A DNA stretch of 12,728 nt, taken from NCBI GenBank assembly GCA_017501805.1, contig JAFVWG010000044.1, positions 1 to 12,728 on the forward strand, read 5' to 3'. Positions 5,598-12,054 of this stretch are shown here, in pieces. Origin of the DNA: Oscillospiraceae bacterium (GTDB lineage: Bacteria > Bacillota > Clostridia > Oscillospirales > Oscillospiraceae). Below the pieces are notes generated by a model. That model did not search any database and was not told the origin of the DNA. It saw only the letters and a program-made list of their open reading frames with translations. A program made the position numbers and the translations under genes. Each line of letters opens with the position of its first letter. The stretch's first letter is position 1.

Positions 5598-7508
5598 TTA
5601 TTCCAGCTCGAACGCGCCGGTATACAGCTGATAGTAGGTGCCGCGTTCGGCGAGGAGGCTTTCGTGGTCGCCGCGCTCGATGATCCTGCCGTGGTCGAGC
5701 ACCATAATGGCGTTCGAGTTCCGAACGGTGGACAGGCGGTGCGCGATGACGAAAACGGTGCGTCCGCTCATCAGCTGATCCATTCCGCGCTGCACCAGCG
5801 CTTCGGTGCGCGTGTCGATGGAGGAGGTCGCCTCGTCCAAAATCATAACGGGCGGATTTGCGACCGCCGCGCGGGCGATGGAGAGCAGCTGTCGCTGTCC
5901 CTGACTGAGCCCCGCGCCGTCTCCCGAGAGGACGGTGTCGTAGCCCTGCGGAAGCATACGGATGAAATCGTGCGCGTTTGCGAGCTTTGCAGCCGCGATG
6001 CACTCCTCGTCCGTCGCATCCAGCCGTCCGTAGCGGATGTTTTCCATCACCGTGCCGGTGAAGAGGTTGACCTCCTGCAGCACGATGCCGAGACTGCGGC
6101 GCAGGTCGCTCTTGCGGATCTTGTTGATATTGATCTCGTCGTAGCGGATCTTGCCGTCCTCGAGATCGTAGAAGCGATTGATGAGATTGGTGATGGTGGT
6201 CTTGCCCGCACCTGTTGCGCCGACAAAGGCGATCTTCTGACCGGGCTTTGCGTAGAGCGAGACGTTGTGCAGAACGGTTTTGCCCTCGACATAGGCGAAG
6301 TCCACATCGAAGAAGCGCACGTCGCCGCGGAGCTTTGTATAGGTCAGCGTTCCGTCGCCGTGCGGGTGCTTCCACGCCCAGGTGCCGGTCGGCGTCTCGC
6401 TTTCGACGAGCGTGCCGTTTTCCTCACGCGCGTGCACGAGCGTGACGTAGCCGCTGTCCTGCTCGGGCTCCTCGTCCAGCAGCGCGAAGATGCGCTCCGC
6501 GCCCGCCAGCGCCATAATGATGGCGTTGAGCTGCTGGGACATCATACTGATCGGGCGGGTGAAGTTTCTCGAAAGCTGCAGGAAGGCTGCGATCGCGCCG
6601 AGCGAGAGCAGCGTGCCGCCCGAAAGGATCGCCACGACGCCGCCCAGGACGGCAAGCATTGCGTACTGCAGGTGACCGAGGTTGCCCATAATGGGCATAA
6701 GAATGTTGGCGAAGATATTCGCGCGGGAGGCATTCTGGAAGAGGGCTTCGTTTTTCTCGTCGAAGGTTTCCTTCGCCTTCTCCTCGTGGCAGAAGACCTT
6801 GACGACCTTCTGTCCGGAGATCATTTCCTCAATATAGCCGTTCAGCGCGCCCAGCGACTTCTGCTGTGAGACGAAGTACTTCGCGGAGTTTCCGCCGATC
6901 TTCTTCGTGATGAAGAGGATCAGAACAAGGAAGAGCAGAATGAACGCCGTGAGGATGGGGCTGGTGGTGAGCATTGCGATGAACGCGGAAACGACGGTGA
7001 TGATCGAGGACAGCACGTTCGGGATGCTCTGCGAGATCATTTGGCGCAGGGTGTCTGCGTCGTTGGTGTAGTGGCTCATCACATCGCCGAAGGTGTGCGT
7101 GTCGAAATAGCGGATGGGCAGAGTCTGCATATGGGTGAACATCTCGTCGCGGACGCGTCTGAGCACAGACTGCGAGATCCACGCCATCAGAATGCCCTGC
7201 AGCAGCGATGCGCCGCAGGAGAGCAGGTAGATCGCCGCCATTTTTGCGATGACGCGTGTGAGCCCGGTGAGCACGGGCGCGCTTTCCGCCATCAGCGGGA
7301 TGACATGGTCGTCGATGACGGTCTGCAGCATCGTCGTGCCGAGGACGGTGCAGACAGAGCTGACCGCGATGCAGACAAGCACCAGCAAAAATGCCAGCTT
7401 TTTCTCCATCAGGTAGCCCAAAAGACGGCGCACGGTCGTCTTATTGATCGACTTGAAATTCACGGGGCCGTGATTTCTCGGATTATTTCTTCCCGGCATC
7501 GGAGGCAT
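5598..7508 (-). CDS. ABC-type multidrug exporter, canonical-site subunit of a heterodimer
   Basis: A fused membrane domain plus ATPase of 636 residues. Six membrane segments occupy roughly 35-330. A linker insertion at about 350-395 contains GTWAWKHPHGDGT, a trait I know from clostridial heterodimeric exporters. The nucleotide domain has Walker A GATGAGKT (430-437), Q-loop Gln478, signature LSQGQ (534-538, a changed LSGGQ), Walker B MILDE with catalytic Glu559, and switch His590. All hydrolysis residues are intact, but its signature is altered. This complements the partner subunit, which has a perfect signature but lost catalytic residues. The ATG overlaps the partner's TGA by one base (TGATG) and has AAGGAGG 7 bases upstream, so translation is coupled. 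Substrate is unknown; MarR control suggests drug or toxic compound efflux. Confidence 0.94.
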   Translation of the reverse strand: MPPMPGRNNPRNHGPVNFKSINKTTVRRLLGYLMEKKLAFLLVLVCIAVSSVCTVLGTTMLQTVIDDHVIPLMAESAPVLTGLTRVIAKMAAIYLLSCGASLLQGILMAWISQSVLRRVRDEMFTHMQTLPIRYFDTHTFGDVMSHYTNDADTLRQMISQSIPNVLSSIITVVSAFIAMLTTSPILTAFILLFLVLILFITKKIGGNSAKYFVSQQKSLGALNGYIEEMISGQKVVKVFCHEEKAKETFDEKNEALFQNASRANIFANILMPIMGNLGHLQYAMLAVLGGVVAILSGGTLLSLGAIAAFLQLSRNFTRPISMMSQQLNAIIMALAGAERIFALLDEEPEQDSGYVTLVHAREENGTLVESETPTGTWAWKHPHGDGTLTYTKLRGDVRFFDVDFAYVEGKTVLHNVSLYAKPGQKIAFVGATGAGKTTITNLINRFYDLEDGKIRYDEININKIRKSDLRRSLGIVLQEVNLFTGTVMENIRYGRLDATDEECIAAAKLANAHDFIRMLPQGYDTVLSGDGAGLSQGQRQLLSIARAAVANPPVMILDEATSSIDTRTEALVQRGMDQLMSGRTVFVIAHRLSTVRNSNAIMVLDHGRIIERGDHESLLAERGTYYQLYTGAFELE

Positions 7509-9244
7509 CAGGCATCCTCCTTTCTCGTCTGGGACTCATAGACCTCGCGGTAGATCTGATTGTTCCGGAGCAGTTCCTCGTGCGTGCCGAAGCCGCAGAC
7601 CTTGCCGGCGTCCAGCACGATGATGCGGTCGGCGTCCTGCACGGAGGCGACACGCTGCGCGATGATCAGCTTGGTCGTGTCGGGGATGTACTCGGCAAAG
7701 CCCTTGCGGATGAGCGCGTCGGTGCGCATATCCACGGCGGAGGTGGAGTCGTCCAGAATGAGGATCTTCGGCTTCTGCAGGAGCGCACGGGCAATGCACA
7801 GGCGCTGCCGCTGTCCGCCGGAGACGTTCACGCCGCCCTGCTCGATCCTATAGTCATAGCCGTCGGGCAGCTCGCGGATGAAGCCGTCCGCCTGTGCAAG
7901 TTCACAGGCGCGGATCAGCTCTTCGTCGGTGGCATTCTCGTTGCCCCAGCGCAGGTTTTCGCGGATCGTGCCGGAGAAGAGCACGTTCTTCTGCAGGACC
8001 ATGGCGACCTCGCCGCGCAGAGCGTCGAGGCTGTAGTCGCGCACATCCACGCCGCCGACGCGCACCGCGCCGGACTTGACGTCGTACAGTCGCGGGATGA
8101 GCTGCACAAGGCTGGATTTACTCGAGCCCGTGCCGCCGAGAATGCCGATCGTTTCGCCGGAGCGGATCGACAGACTGACGTGATCCAGCACCGGCTGCTC
8201 CGCCTCGCGGGAATAGCTGAAGAGCACATCGTCGAACTCGATCGAGCCGTCCCTGACGACAGTGACCGGGTTTTCGGGGTCGCGCAGGTCGCTCTGCTCG
8301 TCCAGCACTTCCGTGATACGCTCCGCCGAGGCGCGGGACATAATGATCATCATAAAGACCATCGAGAGCATCATCAGGCTCATCAGGATCTGCATCACAT
8401 AGTTGAGCATACTCATCAGCTCGCCGGTGGACAGCTCCGAGCCGTGCGAAAGGATGATGAGCCGCGCGCCGATCCAGCTGATCGCCGTCATACAGCCGAA
8501 GGAGCAGAAGGACATCAGGGGACCGTTGAAGGCGATGATCGTCTCGGCTTTGCGGAAGTCGCGGAAGATCTTTTCCGAGATCTGCTTGAATTTGCTCGTC
8601 TCATAGCCCTCGCGGACGAAGGCCATGACCACGCGGATGCCGCGCAGATTCTCCTGCACGACCTGATTGAGGCGGTCGTAGGTTTTGAACGCGCGTTTGA
8701 AGATCGGATGCACCGTGCGCATAATGAGCGCGATGCCGACAGCCAGGATCGGCACGGCAAGAAGGAACACGAGCGCAAGACGGCTGTGCACCGTGAAGGA
8801 CATCACAAGCGCGAAGATGAGCATCAACGGGCAGCGCACCGCCGTGCGGATGATCATCATATAGGAGTTTTGCAGATTGGAGACGTCCGTCGTCATACGC
8901 GTGATGAGAGATGCGGACGAGAATTTGTCGATGTTGGAGAACGAGAAGCCCTGCATATGGTGGTACATATCGTGCCGCAGGTTCTTCGCAAAGCCGGTGG
9001 AGGCGATCGCCGCGTGTCTGCCGGAAAGCACGCCCATCGAGAGCGAGAAGCAGCAGCAGAGCGCCAGCAGTCCGCCGGTTTTCAGAATGTAGGACAGGTT
9101 GCCCGCGTCCACGCCGTTGTCGATGAGTTTTGCCATGATCAGCGGGATCACGACCTCCATCAGCACCTCGAAGGTGATGAAGATCGGTGCGAGAATGGAG
9201 TTTTTCTTGTATTCCCGCACGCAGGCTGCGAGTTTTTTGATCAT
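7508..9244 (-). CDS. ABC-type multidrug exporter, degenerate-site subunit of a heterodimer
   Basis: A 578-residue half-transporter with six membrane segments (about 18-305) followed by an ATPase domain. Walker A is GGTGSSKS (370-377), Q-loop Gln418, signature VSGGQ (474-478), and Walker B ILILDDSTS. Asp499 replaces the catalytic Glu and Gln530 replaces the switch His (IIAQR). These are the changes known from the non-catalytic subunit of heterodimeric exporters such as TM287/288 and LmrCD. With the next gene's LSQGQ it would form the degenerate site; its own VSGGQ completes the competent site with the partner's Walker A/B. The start ATG 9244 overlaps the MarR stop codon by four bases (ATGA), which places it as the second gene of the self-regulated efflux operon. 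Confidence 0.94.
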   Translation of the reverse strand: MIKKLAACVREYKKNSILAPIFITFEVLMEVVIPLIMAKLIDNGVDAGNLSYILKTGGLLALCCCFSLSMGVLSGRHAAIASTGFAKNLRHDMYHHMQGFSFSNIDKFSSASLITRMTTDVSNLQNSYMMIIRTAVRCPLMLIFALVMSFTVHSRLALVFLLAVPILAVGIALIMRTVHPIFKRAFKTYDRLNQVVQENLRGIRVVMAFVREGYETSKFKQISEKIFRDFRKAETIIAFNGPLMSFCSFGCMTAISWIGARLIILSHGSELSTGELMSMLNYVMQILMSLMMLSMVFMMIIMSRASAERITEVLDEQSDLRDPENPVTVVRDGSIEFDDVLFSYSREAEQPVLDHVSLSIRSGETIGILGGTGSSKSSLVQLIPRLYDVKSGAVRVGGVDVRDYSLDALRGEVAMVLQKNVLFSGTIRENLRWGNENATDEELIRACELAQADGFIRELPDGYDYRIEQGGVNVSGGQRQRLCIARALLQKPKILILDDSTSAVDMRTDALIRKGFAEYIPDTTKLIIAQRVASVQDADRIIVLDAGKVCGFGTHEELLRNNQIYREVYESQTRKEDA

Positions 9245-9747
9245 ACGTTCACTTCCTTTTCCGGGGGTTCGGTTTGCATTCCTGCAAAGAAGGGGAGCGG
9301 GTCATCGCCCGAGCCGGTCAGATTCTCCGCCGCTTTCCGCAGAAGACGGAGAAAGGTTTCCTGTTCCGTGTCGCTCATACCGGAGAAGATCTGCTCCTCC
9401 GTTTCGCGGATGTGGGAGAGGATCTGCTCGTGCACCCGATACGCCTTCTGCGTCAGAAGGATCGCTTTGCAGCGGCGGTCCTCCTCGCTCTGCGAAAAGG
9501 TGATGAAGCCCTTTGCCTCCAGCCGCTGCAGCACGCCCGAGACGCTGGAGTGCTTCACGTGGAAGTAGCGCTCCACATCCTTGGCGTAGATCGCGCCGTC
9601 TCCCGCCAGCGTGCGGCTCGTCAGATAGCCGAGCACGAAGCTCTGGGAGGAGGTGAGTCCGAGCGACTCGTTGTGCTTCTGCATATCGAGGCAGATCGCC
9701 CAGTGCGTTTTCCGCAGCAGTCTGCCCACGTGTTGAATTTCCCGCAA
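9241..9747 (-). CDS. MarR-family transcriptional regulator of the exporter operon
   Basis: A 168-residue winged-helix regulator, first gene of an operon with the two ABC exporter subunits. The core helices and recognition helix lie around 53-84 (KHSSVSGVLQRLEAKGFITF), followed by the wing SEEDRRCKAILLT with the conserved acidic-Arg-Arg pattern at 90-92. The N- and C-terminal helices would form the dimer interface. In this family a ligand releases the dimer from an operator overlapping its own promoter. Here a large inverted repeat sits right after the -10 box, so autorepression and drug-induced export are the natural reading. Start TTG 9747 is taken because AAGGAGG lies 7 bases upstream; the nearer ATG at 9754 is in another frame. 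The C-terminal 25 residues (GSGDDPLPFF...) extend beyond the usual domain of about 140-150 residues. Confidence 0.92.
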   Translation of the reverse strand: MREIQHVGRLLRKTHWAICLDMQKHNESLGLTSSQSFVLGYLTSRTLAGDGAIYAKDVERYFHVKHSSVSGVLQRLEAKGFITFSQSEEDRRCKAILLTQKAYRVHEQILSHIRETEEQIFSGMSDTEQETFLRLLRKAAENLTGSGDDPLPFFAGMQTEPPEKEVNV

Positions 9748-9754
9748 GGCGCAT

Positions 9755-9761
9755 CCTCCTT
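9755..9761 (-). promoter_or_regulatory. Ribosome binding site for the TTG start of the MarR gene
   Basis: AAGGAGG on the minus strand is followed by a 7-base spacer (ATGCGCC) and then TTG 9747. A strong site with ideal spacing supports the rare start codon. Confidence 0.8.
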
Positions 9762-9769
9762 ACAAAAAA

Positions 9770-9804
9770 TGTAGTATGCTACTTAAGTTAGGTAGCATAC
9801 TACA
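9770..9804. promoter_or_regulatory. Double MarR operator: perfect 13-bp inverted repeat
   Basis: TGTAGTATGCTAC (9770-9782) and GTAGCATACTACA (9792-9804) are perfect inverted arms around TTAAGTTAG. Each arm is itself nearly palindromic (GTAG-TATG-CTAC), giving two possible dimer sites whose centres are 21 bp apart, two helical turns. The repeat starts three bases after the -10 box and covers the expected transcription start near 9800, a typical place for MarR autorepression. On the minus strand it is followed directly by TTTTTT, so it also resembles an intrinsic terminator. Confidence 0.8.
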
Positions 9805-9806
9805 CA

Positions 9807-9834
9807 ATGATAGCAGAATCTTATCAAATGTCAA
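9807..9834 (-). promoter_or_regulatory. Sigma-A promoter of the MarR-ABC exporter operon
   Basis: On the minus strand a consensus TTGACA (9834-9829) and TATCAT (9812-9807) are separated by 16 bp. The TGA within TTGACA is the stop codon of the upstream phosphatase gene. Expected start is near 9800, inside the first operator arm. Confidence 0.78.
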
Positions 9835-10727
9835 GCGGGAAACGGGTCGATCTCCGGCAGGCGGCGTTCATTGAGAAAAACGCCGGAATACAGCGGCACG
9901 CCGAGGATCTTCTGCAGGCGCGCGCACTTGCAGAAGAAGTTGTAGTAGACGTTGTAGCCGCCGGTGACCATCGTCTCGAAATTCGCCTGTCCCTTTGCAA
10001 GGATCACATCGCTGGTTTCGAGCGCTTCGCGCATCTCGTCGCCCAGACAGAACAGCTCCGTTCCGCTGATGGCGGAGCCGTTGTCCACGATCGGCACAAG
10101 GCGGTCCATGCCGACCTCGGCGGCGTCCTCGCGGGTGGCGTCGTTGATGGCATTTCCGCCGCGCACGCCGTAGACGATGTGCAGGTCGGGATACTGCTTC
10201 CGCAGCTGCTTTACAAGGACCGTGTCGAAGGCGATCTCTCCGGCGTTGTCACCGAGGATGAGAAGCTGTTTCGCGTTCGCAAGGTCACGGCAGAAGAACG
10301 CGTATTCCGCTTCGTTCAGCGGCACATTCGGCGCGTCCGCGACGGCCTTGCGCAGAAGCGTGTCGACCTGCTCTTGGCCCAGTACGCCGAAGTCCATAAA
10401 GTTGCCCGCCTGTGCGAATTTGAGCGCGGTGAGGAGCGGGTCTTCGGACGCGGCAACGATGGCCTCCGCCTCCGGCAGGACGCGCAGCGCATAGGCGTTG
10501 GAGGTTCGCTTTTCCTCCGCGTAGAGATCCTGCGTCAGCCCGCGGCGTTCCAGCGCCTTGCGGAAGAGATGGACGAGATAGGGGGCGCTCACGCCCTCGG
10601 GTGCGGAGAGGATCAGCTCCATACATTCGCGCAGGTAGGCGTCTGCTTCCCGCGGGGGGAGCAGTTTATGCGCCAGACGGTTCTCGCGCTCGACGAGACA
10701 TTGGATACAATAGGAATCAAATTGCAT
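9831..10727 (-). CDS. DUF89/ARMT1-domain metal-dependent phosphatase
   Basis: A 298-residue stand-alone DUF89 protein (COG1578 type), a family shown to be metal-dependent phosphatases that remove damaged or excess phosphometabolites ('damage control'). Family landmarks are present in order: C7xxC10 near the N-terminus; DNAGE (160-164); VRGGNAINDATREDA (188-202); NGSAISGT (216-223); DVILAKGQANFETM (240-253), which supplies the metal Asp and the phosphate-binding Lys245; and C266xC268 near the end. The paired cysteines are typical of the prokaryotic stand-alone subgroup, where a structural or metal role is suspected. Start ATG 10727 has AAGGGAG 9 bases upstream and overlaps the end of the FliB-like gene by 11 bp, so the two are co-translated. 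The human homologue ARMT1 was once reported as a protein carboxyl methyltransferase. The substrate here is unknown. Confidence 0.88.
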   Translation of the reverse strand: MQFDSYCIQCLVERENRLAHKLLPPREADAYLRECMELILSAPEGVSAPYLVHLFRKALERRGLTQDLYAEEKRTSNAYALRVLPEAEAIVAASEDPLLTALKFAQAGNFMDFGVLGQEQVDTLLRKAVADAPNVPLNEAEYAFFCRDLANAKQLLILGDNAGEIAFDTVLVKQLRKQYPDLHIVYGVRGGNAINDATREDAAEVGMDRLVPIVDNGSAISGTELFCLGDEMREALETSDVILAKGQANFETMVTGGYNVYYNFFCKCARLQKILGVPLYSGVFLNERRLPEIDPFPA

Positions 10728-11823
10728 GGGTCGGGTCTCCCTTCAACGGCGCGGGAAGCTGCGCCAGAAAATGCTCCGTCCAGCCGGGACGGGTAAAGGT
10801 CTTGCACAGAAGCGCGATGTTTTCCTCCGAGTGTTCCAGCTCCTTGGCGAGCAGCGCCGCGACGGACGCAAGTTCCTGCCCGGAGCAGACGCACAGGCGC
10901 ACGACCGCAAGCGTCAGGAACACGGAAAGCAGCACACGGCTCTGCGGATGATCGTCGCGGACGGCCTTGGGAAGATAGTGTGCCAGCCACAGCGAAAGCA
11001 GGTTTTCAAGCTCCGTTTCGTGCTCCTTCCAGAAGGGGCGGCTCTCGTGCCGGGTGAAGACCGCCAGATCAAGAAGTCGGGGGAAGTCCTCTGTGAGGTG
11101 CTCCGTGCGGCGCAGAAGCGTGAGCTCCGGGAAAAAGGATGTGCCGCGAAGGCGAAGCCGACGGGTCGAGACGATCGCGCGGTCGCGATGGGGTGCGCGC
11201 CCGAGCTGTGCGGCAAGCGCTGTGCCCATGGCGCAGTCTCCACGGTCGAACAGTCTCTGCAGCCGCGCGGCAAAGCGCAGCAGCAGCGCGATGCGGTCCG
11301 GCAGGGGAAGCGTTCTGTTCTGTACGATTTCGAGCGCATCGGAGCGGGCATTCAGAAGTGCGAGAAAGGCATCGGGGTCTGCATCAAAAGGCTCGGAAAC
11401 GGGCTCGTCCGTCTGCTCGGAGGTGAGGGAAATCGGCTCTGTCTGCGTGAGCGCGAGCCGCGCCGCCTCGGGACAGGAGAGGGAGAGATGGAGCTCCCTG
11501 CGTCCGCCGTAGCCCTCAATAAAGCGCGGGTGGGTGCGGCAGATGTCGCACAGCGCCTCCGCGCCGCATTCTGCCTCGATGGGGCACAGGCCGTCCTCGC
11601 GCAGGAGCGCACAGACGCCGTTCTCCATACGGAGGGTCACATCGTCTCCGTCACGGACGAGCGCACCGCGCACGGCTTCGCCGAGCGGTCCGGGCAGAGC
11701 GGCATAGCGCTCCCGATGCGCCGCGTCCACGGTGATCTGCCAGCCCTGTCTGCAGCAGCTGTCCGGGCACGCGCCCGCGATGCAATGAAATTCGGGATAA
11801 AAGGACGGATAGAGAAGCTGCAT
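10717..11823 (-). CDS. FliB-family (flagellin lysine-N-methylase-like) cysteine-cluster protein
   Basis: A 368-residue protein whose first 120 residues match the FliB pattern: YPSFYPEFHC14IAGAC19PDSC23C24RQGWQITVD, then NGVC71...LC80PIEAEC86GAEALC92DIC95RTHPRF and LSLSC117PEAARL. This CxxxxCxxxCC cluster is known from FliB, which methylates flagellin lysines in Salmonella, and from many clostridial homologues; it likely holds an iron-sulphur or other metal centre. The rest is helical and poorly conserved. No flagellin or other motility gene is in the window, so the target here may be another surface protein or something else. ATG 11823 is chosen because the FliB pattern begins there and GGAGG lies 10 bases upstream. 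The frame stays open to 11943 but crosses the promoter. It is first gene of a two-gene operon with the DUF89 phosphatase. Confidence 0.85.
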   Translation of the reverse strand: MQLLYPSFYPEFHCIAGACPDSCCRQGWQITVDAAHRERYAALPGPLGEAVRGALVRDGDDVTLRMENGVCALLREDGLCPIEAECGAEALCDICRTHPRFIEGYGGRRELHLSLSCPEAARLALTQTEPISLTSEQTDEPVSEPFDADPDAFLALLNARSDALEIVQNRTLPLPDRIALLLRFAARLQRLFDRGDCAMGTALAAQLGRAPHRDRAIVSTRRLRLRGTSFFPELTLLRRTEHLTEDFPRLLDLAVFTRHESRPFWKEHETELENLLSLWLAHYLPKAVRDDHPQSRVLLSVFLTLAVVRLCVCSGQELASVAALLAKELEHSEENIALLCKTFTRPGWTEHFLAQLPAPLKGDPTHAI

Positions 11824-11841
11824 AAAAACCCCGCCTCCATA

Positions 11842-11867
11842 GGTATCATTTCCTGCGCTATGATACC
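11842..11867. promoter_or_regulatory. Perfect 8-bp inverted repeat over the -10 region of the FliB-like gene (operator candidate)
   Basis: GGTATCAT (11842-11849) and ATGATACC (11860-11867) are perfect arms with a 10-base spacer. One arm contains the -10 hexamer and the expected start (near 11853) lies within the spacer. The transcript would lack one arm, so a DNA-binding site is more likely than an RNA hairpin. The cognate regulator is not in the window, unless it is the unknown divergent gene. Confidence 0.5.
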
Positions 11868-11888
11868 ACGGAAGCGGGGAAGTTGCAA
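11860..11888 (-). promoter_or_regulatory. Sigma-A promoter of the FliB-like/DUF89 operon
   Basis: On the minus strand TTGCAA (11888-11883) and TATCAT (11865-11860) are 17 bp apart. The expected start is about 30 bases before the ATG at 11823. Confidence 0.6.
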
Positions 11889-11983
11889 CGATGTTTGGCG
11901 GTGTGGGCAGACTTCTTTTCTGTGAAAAACCAATAAAAAACAAGCTTATAAGGTCGATATGATGCGGGAAATGGTTTTATATC

Positions 11984-12012
11984 TTGACAAAAAACGACAA
12001 TAGGAGTAGCAT
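11984..12012 (+). promoter_or_regulatory. Putative sigma-A promoter of the right-end unknown gene
   Basis: A perfect TTGACA (11984-11989) is 17 bp upstream of TAGCAT (12007-12012, four of six). Expected start is near 12019, about 36 bases before the ATG. Confidence 0.5.
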
Positions 12013-12054
12013 GGTGCGAATCGTCGGAGCCGGAAATGGCTGTGGGAGGATCGT

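Noticed and set aside
4330..5631. Long plus-strand open frame of 433 codons opposite the CDF gene
   Set aside because: The translation is rich in Asp, Arg, Glu and His with no domain, and the minus strand has an unmistakable CDF protein. Similar shadow frames opposite the ABC genes (5664-6869, 7580-9568), opposite the DUF89 gene (9807-10796) and opposite the FliB-like gene (10726-11925) are rejected for the same reason.
5479..6375. Alternative minus-strand protein within the ABC exporter gene
   Set aside because: It is a frame-shifted reading of the exporter's ATPase domain with Arg/His-rich noise; the correct frame has every ABC motif in order.
11824..11943. N-terminal extension of the FliB-like protein by 40 residues
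   Set aside because: It crosses the promoter and operator-like palindrome, adds sequence foreign to the family, and the family pattern begins right at ATG 11823.
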